Assembly (NCBI GenBank): GCA_902799355.1
Contig: CADCAG010000018.1
Location: forward strand, 1-64,000
Length of the DNA: 64,000 nucleotides
DNA from: an uncultured Bacteroidales bacterium
GTDB lineage: Bacteria > Bacteroidota > Bacteroidia > Bacteroidales > Bacteroidaceae
Direction: 5' to 3'
A program made the position numbers and the translations under genes. Below are positions 8,139 through 20,782 of this stretch, piece after piece. The stretch's first letter is position 1. The number at the start of each line of letters is the position of its first letter. A model generated the notes under the pieces. The model saw only the letters and a program-made list of their open reading frames with translations. It was not told where the DNA came from and made no database searches.

Positions 8139-9949
8139 TGAGCCGTATACGTACTTTCTTTCTTGTTTTCCTGTTTTGGACGCTTGTGGGGATGATCAGC
8201 AAAGGAGCCTTCCTTTTGGTATATCATTCCCTATTCACAAATGCTACCTTCTCTGAACTCTGTCAAGTCATCTGGTATGGCCTCCGACTAGACATTGCCG
8301 TAGCGGGATATATGACCGCCATTCCTGCCTTGTTGTTGATAGCTACTCTATGGAGCAAACTGCGACTGGTACACTGGTTGTGGAATGGTTATTTCTTCGT
8401 TATCGCCTTGCTGTCATCGCTAGCATACATCGCAAACCTCGGTCTATATAGCTATTGGGGATTCCCACTGGATAATACACCACTGTTATATTTAAAGACG
8501 TCACCAGCAGATGCCATGGCGAGCATGACATGGTGGCAGCTGACCATTGTACCAATCCTCATCCTTTTGATTGCTTTTGTGATATACAAAGGCGGTGCGT
8601 CGTTGTTTCCAAAGAAGCATAATGATGCAAGGGGAAAGAAAATCATAGCGTCTGTTTTGCTCGTTCTGCTGACGGCTTCTCTGCTGCTGCCCATCCGTGG
8701 CGGTGTAGGCACAGGAACGAACCATGTCGGTAGTGTGTATTTCTCGCCAGATAATCGGTTGAACCATGCTGCCGTCAATCCTATTTTCAGCTTTATCGAA
8801 GCAGTTGTTCATATAGAGGAAATTGGCACTAGATACCGCTACTTATCTCCCGATGAGGCTGACACATTGTTCCAAGAACTGACTTACACACAATTACGTA
8901 AGGACTCAACACAATTTGCCCAGCAGCCAAATGTCATCTTGATAGTCTTAGAGAGCTTCTCTGACACCATCATGCACATAAAGGGCGTCACTCCGAATCT
9001 GTTGCAACTGCAAGAAGAAGGAATCTGTTTTACCAACTTCTACGCCAACAGTTTCCGCACAGACCGTGCTCTCGTGTCCATTCATAGTGGACTGCCGGCA
9101 CAACCTTCCATGAGTGTGATGGATATGCCTCGCAAGAGTACGTCGTATCCGGCGATAGCAGGAAGTCTGGCAAAGAGTGGCTACCAGACCACGTTCTATT
9201 ATGGAGGAGATATTAACTATAGTAATATGCGCTCCTATTTCGTTGGAACGGGCTTCCAACAGGTTGTTTCTGATGCTGACTTCCCTATCAGCCAGCATAC
9301 TGGCAAGTGGGGCGTTGCCGATGGTCCTGTCTATGAGCGTATGTTGGAAGATATCAAAAGTGACCAGTCGGGGAAACCGTTCTTCCGTAGCATCATGACC
9401 GAGAGCAGTCATGAACCATTTGACGTACCGAACTATCAGAAGATAAAAGACAATGAGATATTCAATGCTTTCTCGTATGCAGACCACTGCTTGGGGCAGT
9501 TTATCGGTGAGCTGAAGAAGCTACCTTGTTGGAAGAATACCATTGTCGCTATCGTACCGGATCACCTGGGCGCATATCCTGATCAGGCAGACAACTATCA
9601 GTGGTGGCGCTTCAAGGTACCCTTCATCTTGGTGGGTGGTGGACTGCCTGCAGGCTTACAGTGTCATACGATAGGTTCACAGATCGACATCCCTGCTACC
9701 CTTCTAGGTATGTTGGGTATTGACCATAGCGAATTCACCTATTCAAAGGATTTGTTTGACGCACAGGCGCCTCACTTCGCCTTCTTCACCTTCCCTGACG
9801 CAATGGGTATGGTGACGGACAGCTGCCGAACCATCTATGATAACACATCCAACCTAACCCACCAAGAGATGGGGCCAGATACTGATCTGTTAGTGAAGAA
9901 AGCGCAGGCCTATCTGCAAAAGTTATATGACGATTTAGACAAGAGATAG
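8138..9949 (+). CDS. LtaS-like sulfatase-superfamily phosphoglycerol transferase
   Basis: 603 residues from the ATG at 8138, which shares its A with the upstream TGA; an in-frame ATG at 8054 would run 85 bases into the acyltransferase gene. Five membrane segments fill about residues 5-195, followed by an extracytoplasmic alkaline phosphatase/sulfatase fold. Metal and active-site motifs visible are VILIVLESFSD, NSFRTDRA with Thr308 as the likely nucleophile, SSHEPFDVP and VPDHLG. This layout is that of LtaS/OpgB-type enzymes, which move glycerol phosphate from phosphatidylglycerol to a glycan. In Gram-negative bacteria such proteins decorate glycans or lipids; the acceptor here is unknown. The residue is Thr, not Cys, so it would not need formylglycine. 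Confidence 0.86.
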   Translation: MSRIRTFFLVFLFWTLVGMISKGAFLLVYHSLFTNATFSELCQVIWYGLRLDIAVAGYMTAIPALLLIATLWSKLRLVHWLWNGYFFVIALLSSLAYIANLGLYSYWGFPLDNTPLLYLKTSPADAMASMTWWQLTIVPILILLIAFVIYKGGASLFPKKHNDARGKKIIASVLLVLLTASLLLPIRGGVGTGTNHVGSVYFSPDNRLNHAAVNPIFSFIEAVVHIEEIGTRYRYLSPDEADTLFQELTYTQLRKDSTQFAQQPNVILIVLESFSDTIMHIKGVTPNLLQLQEEGICFTNFYANSFRTDRALVSIHSGLPAQPSMSVMDMPRKSTSYPAIAGSLAKSGYQTTFYYGGDINYSNMRSYFVGTGFQQVVSDADFPISQHTGKWGVADGPVYERMLEDIKSDQSGKPFFRSIMTESSHEPFDVPNYQKIKDNEIFNAFSYADHCLGQFIGELKKLPCWKNTIVAIVPDHLGAYPDQADNYQWWRFKVPFILVGGGLPAGLQCHTIGSQIDIPATLLGMLGIDHSEFTYSKDLFDAQAPHFAFFTFPDAMGMVTDSCRTIYDNTSNLTHQEMGPDTDLLVKKAQAYLQKLYDDLDKR

Positions 9950-9953
9950 AAAG

Positions 9954-10781
9954 ATGATATTTGCCCGCGATAAAAGTCAGATGTGCAACAATCTGTTGCA
10001 GTATGCTCATGTATATGCATGGGGAAGGGAGCATGGACAAAAGGTAATTTCCATGCGTTTCAGCTATAAATATCAGTACTTTCATATATGCCATACCTCA
10101 CTGACGGGTTTCGGTTGGTATCTCTTTGCCAAGTATATGGCAGCATTGCATTTGCTGCCTACCATCAGCTTCAAAGAAGCAGACTGTGACCGTCAAGCAT
10201 TAGAACAGAAGATGCTGCATCATCGGCATTTTGTTGTCAGCGGCTGGCATGCCCGATGGTACGACCTGTTTCTGAAATATCGCCAGGAGATATGTGACCT
10301 GTTTGCCATTGATAGCGAATATACAGAACCTGTAAAGCAGAAGATGCAAGACTTGGAGACGACAAGCGGTAGCACATTGCGGTTAGGTGTCCATATTCGT
10401 CGAGGTGACTATGTCAACTGGGCTGGTGGCAAATATTTTTATCCGGACGAGGTTTATGCTCGGCATATTAATAAATATGTGGAAACACATGAGAGCCACG
10501 TTGTCCACGTATATCTGTCAACCAATGACAATACAGTCACAGAAAGCACCTTCCAATCATTATGTCCGAAGGCACATGTTCATCTTCTGAATGGCAATGC
10601 CCCAGAGGATTTGTTTATGCTCTCCGAGTGTGATGCGCTGATAGGTCCTCCCAGCACTTTCTCTTTGGTAGCTGCTCTGTATAGAGATATCCCTCTATAT
10701 CGCATGGATAGTGCTGATGAACAGCTGATGACTGAGGACAGCTTTAAGAAATTTGATTATTGGTTTAGAAGAATTATATAG
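9954..10781 (+). CDS. GT11-like alpha-1,2-fucosyltransferase family protein
   Basis: 275 residues. The signature HIRRGDY at 147-153 is the GDP-fucose binding motif of GT11 and related fucosyltransferases. An N-terminal NNLLQYA segment and the later VYLSTNDN and GPPSTFSLVAALY blocks also fit. The enzyme would act in the cytoplasm, adding fucose from GDP-fucose to a growing surface glycan. It starts four bases after the LtaS-like stop, so it is in the same operon. GDP-fucose synthesis genes are not in the window. The exact linkage is not predictable. Confidence 0.83.
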   Translation: MIFARDKSQMCNNLLQYAHVYAWGREHGQKVISMRFSYKYQYFHICHTSLTGFGWYLFAKYMAALHLLPTISFKEADCDRQALEQKMLHHRHFVVSGWHARWYDLFLKYRQEICDLFAIDSEYTEPVKQKMQDLETTSGSTLRLGVHIRRGDYVNWAGGKYFYPDEVYARHINKYVETHESHVVHVYLSTNDNTVTESTFQSLCPKAHVHLLNGNAPEDLFMLSECDALIGPPSTFSLVAALYRDIPLYRMDSADEQLMTEDSFKKFDYWFRRII

Positions 10782-10787
10782 TAAGAG

Positions 10788-11627
10788 ATGTCGCAACAAC
10801 GAAAGATAAGATACCGCCTGTTTTCATGGCGTTGGTTTCCCAAACTTCAGGCTGCACCTGATGCCATCGACGTAGTCATTCCTATCATAGCGAAAGATCT
10901 TCGTATCCTTCCTCTTTGCCTGGAGGGGGTACGCCACTGTGTGGCACATCCCATCAAGCAGATTTATATTGTTGCGCCTGCTCAACCAGAGATTATTGAC
11001 TTCTGTGCAGAGTACCACCTGCAGTTTGTTGACGAGACAACGGTGTTTGGCTTTGGCCCCAAGGATTTAAAACTCCAGATAGAAACCCCTGATGGTATTC
11101 TTGACCGCAGTGGTTGGCTGTTTCAACAATTTGTGAAGCTCAGTGGAAAGATAGGCACTTGCCAACATTATCTGTGCATCGATGCCGACCATGTGCTGGT
11201 ACACCCTCATGTATTCCTGACAGAAGACCGAAAGACGGTATTCTATATGAGCTATGAAGAACATCAGCCTTACTATGACAATATCCACCGCTTATTTCCT
11301 GATATGGAGTTGGCTTCCCTGTCCTATGTAGACCACAAGATGCTCTTCGACAAGGAACAACTCCAGAAGTTACATGATGCACTGTCTCAGCATTCCGGGA
11401 AGTCATGGACAGATACCATCTTGGAGAGTTACGACCGCCATTGTCATGCAGGCTTCTCTGAATTCGAGCTGTATGGTAATTTTGTTTCTGACAAGGTGCT
11501 ACGCCCTTGGCTTCAGAAGCGGCTACCCTACAAATGCCTTACGGATTATGAAAAGCTACAACGTAAATGGAGCTCATCACGCTGGTCACTGACGTTCCCC
11601 GACTATATGCGTCAGAATCAGAAATAG
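10788..11627 (+). CDS. DUF6492-like putative glycosyltransferase
   Basis: 279 residues. After a short basic N-terminus comes IDVVIPIIAKDLRILPLCLEG, resembling a GT-A start. Then come GWLFQQFVKL, YLCIDADHVLVHP with a DxD-like acidic motif, and HCHAGFSEFELYG. This pattern matches the DUF6492 group as I know it, which is found in glycan loci and thought to be glycosyltransferases. It follows the GT11-like gene by six bases and closes the plus-strand block, ending seven bases from the convergent GT87-FGE gene. The function is inferred from fold-like motifs and location only. Confidence 0.7.
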   Translation: MSQQRKIRYRLFSWRWFPKLQAAPDAIDVVIPIIAKDLRILPLCLEGVRHCVAHPIKQIYIVAPAQPEIIDFCAEYHLQFVDETTVFGFGPKDLKLQIETPDGILDRSGWLFQQFVKLSGKIGTCQHYLCIDADHVLVHPHVFLTEDRKTVFYMSYEEHQPYYDNIHRLFPDMELASLSYVDHKMLFDKEQLQKLHDALSQHSGKSWTDTILESYDRHCHAGFSEFELYGNFVSDKVLRPWLQKRLPYKCLTDYEKLQRKWSSSRWSLTFPDYMRQNQK

Positions 11628-11634
11628 TAGTTGT

Positions 11635-13542
11635 TTACTTATCAGACAAGGCCAAACGGAAACCCACAGCCTTTCTCCTACGGCGCTGGTCATACATGAA
11701 ACGATTGGTGCTACGACAGTAGCGCGGGCTGCAGTCATAAGCTCCACCACGAATCACGTGGAAATTGCTAGACGACTTACTTTGCGGTGTCTTTCTATAC
11801 CAGTCCTCACACCACTCCCATACGTTGCCAGACATATCATAGAGTCCGAGCTCGTTCGGTTTATATTGGGCAACGGGATAGTGCGTACCTCCTTGAAGGT
11901 TTGAAAGAGAGACGCCAACCTCATCTAGCTGGTTGCTACCGGCAAAGAGATAGCCCTTCGACTTCTGTCCACCTCGGGCGGCATATTCCCATTCTGCCTC
12001 TGTCGGCAGACGGAACTTATAATGAGTCAGCTGGTTCAGTCGAGCAATAAACTCTTGGCACATGTCGTAAGTAACATATTCCACTGGTTGATCAGCTCCC
12101 TTATGCTTAGAACGGTTCTTGGGCATTATAAGCTCCCACAGAGCCTGCGTAACCTCTGTTTCACCAATGTAGAAGTCTTTCACGGTTACCTGTTGTCTCA
12201 CCTCGTCGGATTCGGCAAGTGTATCCCCAGGCAGTTGTCCCATCGTGAAAGTACCACCTTTAACCGCTTTCATCTTAAACTCCACACCCTTGATCTTGAA
12301 TATCTTGGTATGCTGTGCCTGTATTCCCAGAGGAACAAATATCACCAGCAGCATCACGGTGGTCTTTTTAAGCGCTGGCGACAGGGACAGGTCCTGAGGA
12401 CCGACAGCCCACCAGATCATACGCAGCCAGCAGAAGAAATAGGCATAGACATCAATCCAGAACGTCTGATGGACATAGTCATGCAACCATGCAGGACAAA
12501 GAATGTCAGTAGGAAGTATGCAGAAATTCACTACCAGCAACCAGAAGAGTGTCCAATCTATCCATGTACGACTGGGCTGCAACCAGAATGCCATCGCATA
12601 GAATGGGAAGGCAATGATGTAGGTATGAGTCTCGGGACAGTCACTGAAGAGAATCATGAATCCCGTCAGCACTGCCAACGCCTGGACGCGGAAGCGGAGA
12701 TCCTTCCACCGCTTATAGCGGGCAAAAAAGGCAATACCCAAGAAGGCAAATACAACTATCTGCACCATTCTATAGTTGGGTAGCAGGAAAGGTTTCAGCC
12801 CTCGGGCAAAGAGGATTCCGATGAAGTCAGAATCGCTATGGTGGCTGGCTATCATATCGAACATCTCATGATACAGCACAAAAACGTTATCAAAGGCGGT
12901 ATTGATAGCCGGCAACAATAAGAATCCTGCTCCACAGAGAATTACATAGCCTATATTACGCCATAGTTTGGGATAGCAGAGCAGTATCGCCAGTTCTGCT
13001 GCTCCATAAATCTTCGTCGTGGCAGACAGCATGATGAGAAATACAGCCCAGAAGCCTTTTCCACGCTCTAACAGTATAAAGGCAAAGATGTATATGTAGC
13101 TGACGATGATGTTGTGCTGGTAGCAGAAGATGGACTGAAGCACCACGGATAACAGAAAGAGGAATATCCAATGCTTGTACTTATCCAACTGCTTAGGAAG
13201 CATCTTTATAGCCAGAGTGAATAGGCAGTAGTTACCCACATTCCAGATGTAGGGTCCTAGCCACCACGGAAGGAAAAAGATGGGGGCGAAGACGACGTTA
13301 AAAACGGGGCTATAGAGAAAGTAGATGCCATGAGCCTGTACATATTCCATATTGTATGGGCTCAGTCCTTCCCAAAACATACGGGTGGAATCTTGGTAGT
13401 CGAAATAGTTGGTATTACGCCCACGAGCTACTTCCAAGGTGGTGGCTAACAGAGTGATAGCCATTCCAAGACAAAAGACACATGTAGGATTAGAAAAGAA
13501 CCACTTGATGGCATTTACGATTTTCTTCATGCCCGTAATCAT
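11635..13542 (-). CDS. GT87-like membrane mannosyltransferase fused to an FGE/SUMF1 domain
   Basis: 635 residues. Residues 1 to about 395 form a polytopic membrane protein with DSTRMFWEGLSPYN, FLYSPVFNVVFAPIF and LSATTKIYGAAELA, typical of GT87 (DUF2029) polyprenol-phosphate-dependent transferases. Around 389-411 a stretch reading LKKTTVMLLVIFVPLGIQAQ looks like a former signal peptide. From about 418 to the end lies an FGE-sulfatase (SUMF1) domain: GGTFTMG, FYIGETEVTQALWE, LPTEAEWEYAARGG, MSGNVWEWCEDWY, and C604-x4-C609 (RGGAYDCSPRYC), the cysteine pair of true formylglycine-generating enzymes. The start shares one base with the stop of the aminotransferase gene (TAATG); an ATG at 13530 is an alternative. 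The fused layout is unusual. Confidence 0.85.
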   Translation of the reverse strand: MITGMKKIVNAIKWFFSNPTCVFCLGMAITLLATTLEVARGRNTNYFDYQDSTRMFWEGLSPYNMEYVQAHGIYFLYSPVFNVVFAPIFFLPWWLGPYIWNVGNYCLFTLAIKMLPKQLDKYKHWIFLFLLSVVLQSIFCYQHNIIVSYIYIFAFILLERGKGFWAVFLIMLSATTKIYGAAELAILLCYPKLWRNIGYVILCGAGFLLLPAINTAFDNVFVLYHEMFDMIASHHSDSDFIGILFARGLKPFLLPNYRMVQIVVFAFLGIAFFARYKRWKDLRFRVQALAVLTGFMILFSDCPETHTYIIAFPFYAMAFWLQPSRTWIDWTLFWLLVVNFCILPTDILCPAWLHDYVHQTFWIDVYAYFFCWLRMIWWAVGPQDLSLSPALKKTTVMLLVIFVPLGIQAQHTKIFKIKGVEFKMKAVKGGTFTMGQLPGDTLAESDEVRQQVTVKDFYIGETEVTQALWELIMPKNRSKHKGADQPVEYVTYDMCQEFIARLNQLTHYKFRLPTEAEWEYAARGGQKSKGYLFAGSNQLDEVGVSLSNLQGGTHYPVAQYKPNELGLYDMSGNVWEWCEDWYRKTPQSKSSSNFHVIRGGAYDCSPRYCRSTNRFMYDQRRRRKAVGFRLALSDK

Positions 13543-14663
13543 TAATAATTGAACTGAAGTATGAGTTTCACAATTTTGTCAATCTCCTCGTCTGTCAACT
13601 CGTAATAAAGCGGAAGACGCATCAGCGTGTCCGCATAGCGATCACAATTGGGGAGTGCTCTACCATCATGCTTGTCTTGATAGTACTTGCTGGAGTGGAG
13701 AGGCAGATAGTGGAAGGTTGCCTGAACGCCATGATTCTTCAGGTAGTTCATCAAAGCCGTCCGAACCTCCAGTGACGGACAAAGCAAGTAGTACATATGG
13801 TAGTTGTTGGTGGCATATGCTGGCAATTCAGGTAACTTGATGCCGTTTCCAATCTTTCCTCTCAGACCTGCATCGTAGCGCTCCCATATATGGCGGCGCT
13901 TACCCTGGATATCATCCAACTGCTCCAACTGAGCCCAAAGGAAAGCGGCATTGAATTCAGAAGGCAGGAAAGATGAACCGATATCACACCAACCATATTT
14001 ATTCACCATACCACGATAGAACTCTGCACGGTTGGTACCTTTCTCCCACAGGATTTCTGCTCTACCGATGAATCGTTCATCATTGACCACCAACATGCCT
14101 CCCTCACCACAGTTAATATTCTTGGTCTCATGGAAAGAGAATGCAGCCAGATGGCCAATGCCTCCTAAAGGTTTCCCTTTATAGAATGAATCGACGGAGT
14201 GTGCTGCGTCTTCTACAACTATCAAATGGTGCTTCTCTGCCAACGCCATGATCTCATCCATGTCGCAAGCCACACCAGCATAATGTACCACGACAATCAC
14301 CTTCGTATGCTCATTGATGAGCGGTTCTATCAGCTCGGCAGTAACATTGGGATTGTCAATACCGCTGTCTGCAAAACGCACATGGGCACCCTCGCGCAGG
14401 AATGCGATAGCTGACGAGACAAAGGTATAAGACGGTACTATCACCTCATCGTCCGGCTTCAGTTGACAAAGCATGGCACACATTTCCAACGCATCGGTAC
14501 CAGAGGTACAAAGTAGGCACTTTTTGAAACCGTAACGTTTCTCAAAGAATCCATGACAGAGCTTGGTAAATTGGCCATTACCCGACATGGTGGTAGAATG
14601 GCATACCTCTTGTATATAACTGATTTCGCGACCAGAGCAGTATGGTTTATTGAATGGAATCAT
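13542..14663 (-). CDS. wecE: dTDP-4-amino-4,6-dideoxygalactose transaminase (DegT/WecE type)
   Basis: 373 residues, normal length for the family. It is a PLP-dependent sugar aminotransferase: CTSGTDALE near residue 52, EDAAHS with Asp152, and the Schiff-base Lys181 in SFHETKNINCGEGG, a segment especially close to WecE/RffA. The enzyme turns a dTDP-4-keto-6-deoxyhexose into the 4-amino sugar in the cytoplasm, giving dTDP-Fuc4N for surface glycans. It lies between a polyprenyl-phosphate GT2 upstream and the GT87-FGE gene downstream, all on the minus strand. Confident for the family, good for the WecE subgroup. Confidence 0.88.
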   Translation of the reverse strand: MIPFNKPYCSGREISYIQEVCHSTTMSGNGQFTKLCHGFFEKRYGFKKCLLCTSGTDALEMCAMLCQLKPDDEVIVPSYTFVSSAIAFLREGAHVRFADSGIDNPNVTAELIEPLINEHTKVIVVVHYAGVACDMDEIMALAEKHHLIVVEDAAHSVDSFYKGKPLGGIGHLAAFSFHETKNINCGEGGMLVVNDERFIGRAEILWEKGTNRAEFYRGMVNKYGWCDIGSSFLPSEFNAAFLWAQLEQLDDIQGKRRHIWERYDAGLRGKIGNGIKLPELPAYATNNYHMYYLLCPSLEVRTALMNYLKNHGVQATFHYLPLHSSKYYQDKHDGRALPNCDRYADTLMRLPLYYELTDEEIDKIVKLILQFNY

Positions 14664-14681
14664 TGCTTTTGTAAGTTGATG

Positions 14682-15602
14682 TCAAATGTTGATAGTATCG
14701 CTGACAATGAAAACAGGTCGACCTTTTACCTGGTCGAAGATCTTTCCTATATAGAGGCCTAATATACCCATCATAAAGAGTAGCAGACCTCCCACGAACC
14801 AGATAGAGAAGATGGTAGAGGTATATCCCACTACCTCGTTGAGCCCAGAAAACTTTGCAAAGATGTTATAGATAGCCATCAGGAATGACAGCACAGACAT
14901 AATCAGTCCTAACGTCACAGACAGATAAAGCGGGCGATTACTGTTCGAGATGATTGAGTTATACGACAGCTTGATCAGTCGTGCTAGATTGTAGGAGCTT
15001 TCACCCTCTAAACGGTGGTCGTGGAGCACATCCACCGTTGTCTTTTTGAAGCCAAGCGTATGAATCAGCTCTACAAACGAACGTGAATATTCAGGAATGC
15101 TGCAATACACCTTGACAATCTTCTGGCTGTAGATACCGAATTCTGCCACTGCCTTGTCAGTCTCAAAACCACTCAAGAAGTCGTACACTCTATGGAAGAC
15201 GGCTGACGACATACGTTTCAGGAAAGTGTCCTCTCGTACCACACGCCGAGCGCTCACTACATCGTACCCCTCTAGTGCCTTGCGATACATGGCTGGCAGG
15301 TCTTCAGGCTTATTCTGCAGGTCACAGTCTATCACTGCCACATAGTTTCCTTTGGCATACGTCAGACCCGCTGTGATAGCGTATGGCTGTCCAAAGTTCC
15401 TGCTGAGGTTGATACCTTTGACTTTTTTGTCATTGGCACAGATGTCTATAATCCTATTCCATGAATCGTCTGGCGAACAGTCATTGACCAGCACGATTTC
15501 ATAATCATCGGTCAGTGGCTGTATGGCGGCATGAATACGTCTTACCAGCTCATCCAGCATCTTCTCACCGTGATAGATTGGTGACACAATTGATAAATCC
15601 AT
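14682..15602 (-). CDS. Polyprenyl-phosphate GT2 glycosyltransferase (GtrB/DPM1-like)
   Basis: 306 residues from the ATG at 15602. An in-frame ATG at 15656 lies upstream of the promoter element and is not used. The GT2 domain has LSIVSPIYHGEKMLDELV, VNDCSPDDSW, AVIDCDLQNKPEDLP and the ARRVVREDTFLKR segment, and two membrane helices lie near the C-terminus (about 215-290). This is the GtrB/DPM1 group, which loads a sugar onto undecaprenyl phosphate at the inner face of the membrane for later use outside. A GtrA-type small membrane protein, the usual partner, diverges from it 92 bases away. Confidence 0.9.
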   Translation of the reverse strand: MDLSIVSPIYHGEKMLDELVRRIHAAIQPLTDDYEIVLVNDCSPDDSWNRIIDICANDKKVKGINLSRNFGQPYAITAGLTYAKGNYVAVIDCDLQNKPEDLPAMYRKALEGYDVVSARRVVREDTFLKRMSSAVFHRVYDFLSGFETDKAVAEFGIYSQKIVKVYCSIPEYSRSFVELIHTLGFKKTTVDVLHDHRLEGESSYNLARLIKLSYNSIISNSNRPLYLSVTLGLIMSVLSFLMAIYNIFAKFSGLNEVVGYTSTIFSIWFVGGLLLFMMGILGLYIGKIFDQVKGRPVFIVSDTINI

Positions 15603-15625
15603 CTTGACAATTAGTATATTTGCTT

Positions 15626-15634
15626 GCAAAGGTA
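15626..15634 (-). promoter_or_regulatory. Promoter -7 element for the GtrB-like operon
   Basis: TACCTTTGC on the minus strand, about 24 bases before the ATG at 15602. Because it sits between the two candidate ATGs, it excludes the longer start at 15656. Confidence 0.65.
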
Positions 15635-15677
15635 CAAAATAATTCAAATTAATCATGCATAATTCATAATTATTTCG

Positions 15678-15686
15678 TAACTTTGG
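15678..15686 (+). promoter_or_regulatory. Promoter -7 element for gtrA
   Basis: TAACTTTGG ends only nine bases before the gtrA ATG at 15695, so the transcript would have almost no leader. Confidence 0.5.
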
Positions 15687-15694
15687 CGTCGATT

Positions 15695-16105
15695 ATGGCT
15701 ATCAAGTACGAAAAAATAGGGTTATTGCTACATAGCGCAAAGTTTGGACAGTTTGTACGCTTTGTATTAAATGGAGTGCTCTCATCAGCCATCCATTACG
15801 GCATCTATTACGTGCTCTTGTTCTGGACGATAGCCAATATCGCCTATATCACAGGCTATCTTGTCAGCTTTGTCAGCAACTTCTTCCTGACAAGCTATTT
15901 TACTTTCCGCACGAAGCCTACCCTAAAGCGGTTCATAGGATTCTCAGGCAGCCATGCCCTCAATTTCGGACTGCATGTCGTTCTTTTCAACATCTTCCTA
16001 TGGCTGGGCGTCCATGAACTGATTATCCCACTGCTCGTCATTGGTATCGCCATGATGGTACAGTTCTTCATCTTGCGTCTTGTGTTTGTCAAGAAAGCAG
16101 GATAA
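15695..16105 (+). CDS. GtrA family membrane protein
   Basis: 136 residues from the ATG at 15695; an in-frame TTG at 15683 overlaps the promoter element and is unlikely. Four membrane helices are visible, with FVRFVLNGVLSSAIHYGIYY at the start and LVSFVSNFFLTSYFTF in the middle, the GtrA pattern. GtrA proteins are proposed to help flip polyprenyl-phosphate-linked sugars across the inner membrane and are usually encoded beside a GtrB glycosyltransferase. Here the GtrB-like gene diverges from it. The GT87 enzyme, which needs such a lipid-linked donor, is in the neighbouring operon (inference). Confidence 0.88.
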   Translation: MAIKYEKIGLLLHSAKFGQFVRFVLNGVLSSAIHYGIYYVLLFWTIANIAYITGYLVSFVSNFFLTSYFTFRTKPTLKRFIGFSGSHALNFGLHVVLFNIFLWLGVHELIIPLLVIGIAMMVQFFILRLVFVKKAG

Positions 16106-16113
16106 GAGCTCGT

Positions 16114-20661
<4,548 letters not shown>

Positions 20662-20683
20662 TTATGATGATTTGTAATTTGTT

Positions 20684-20692
20684 GCAAAGATA
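20684..20692 (-). promoter_or_regulatory. Promoter -7 element for the GH2 gene
   Basis: TATCTTTGC on the minus strand, 28 bases before the GTG start. With the plus-strand promoter at 20757 it forms a divergent pair in a 127-base gap. Confidence 0.6.
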
Positions 20693-20733
20693 CATTATTT
20701 TTTTATGTAACCTTATAAAATATCGTATTTTTT

Positions 20734-20765
20734 TTTGGATTTTTCTTACTTATTTGTATCTTTGC
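20734..20765 (+). promoter_or_regulatory. Promoter (-33/-7) for the sensor kinase gene
   Basis: TTTG at 20734-20737, then 19 bases, then TATCTTTGC at 20757-20765. Both halves fit the Bacteroidota consensus. The ATG at 20783 leaves a short leader. Confidence 0.7.
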
Positions 20766-20782
20766 AGTAAATTATAAATATT

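Noticed and set aside
8138-9949. LtaS-like protein as substrate of the neighbouring FGE domain
   Set aside because: The active-site position is Thr308 in FRTDR and there is no CxPxR or SxPxR motif at that site.
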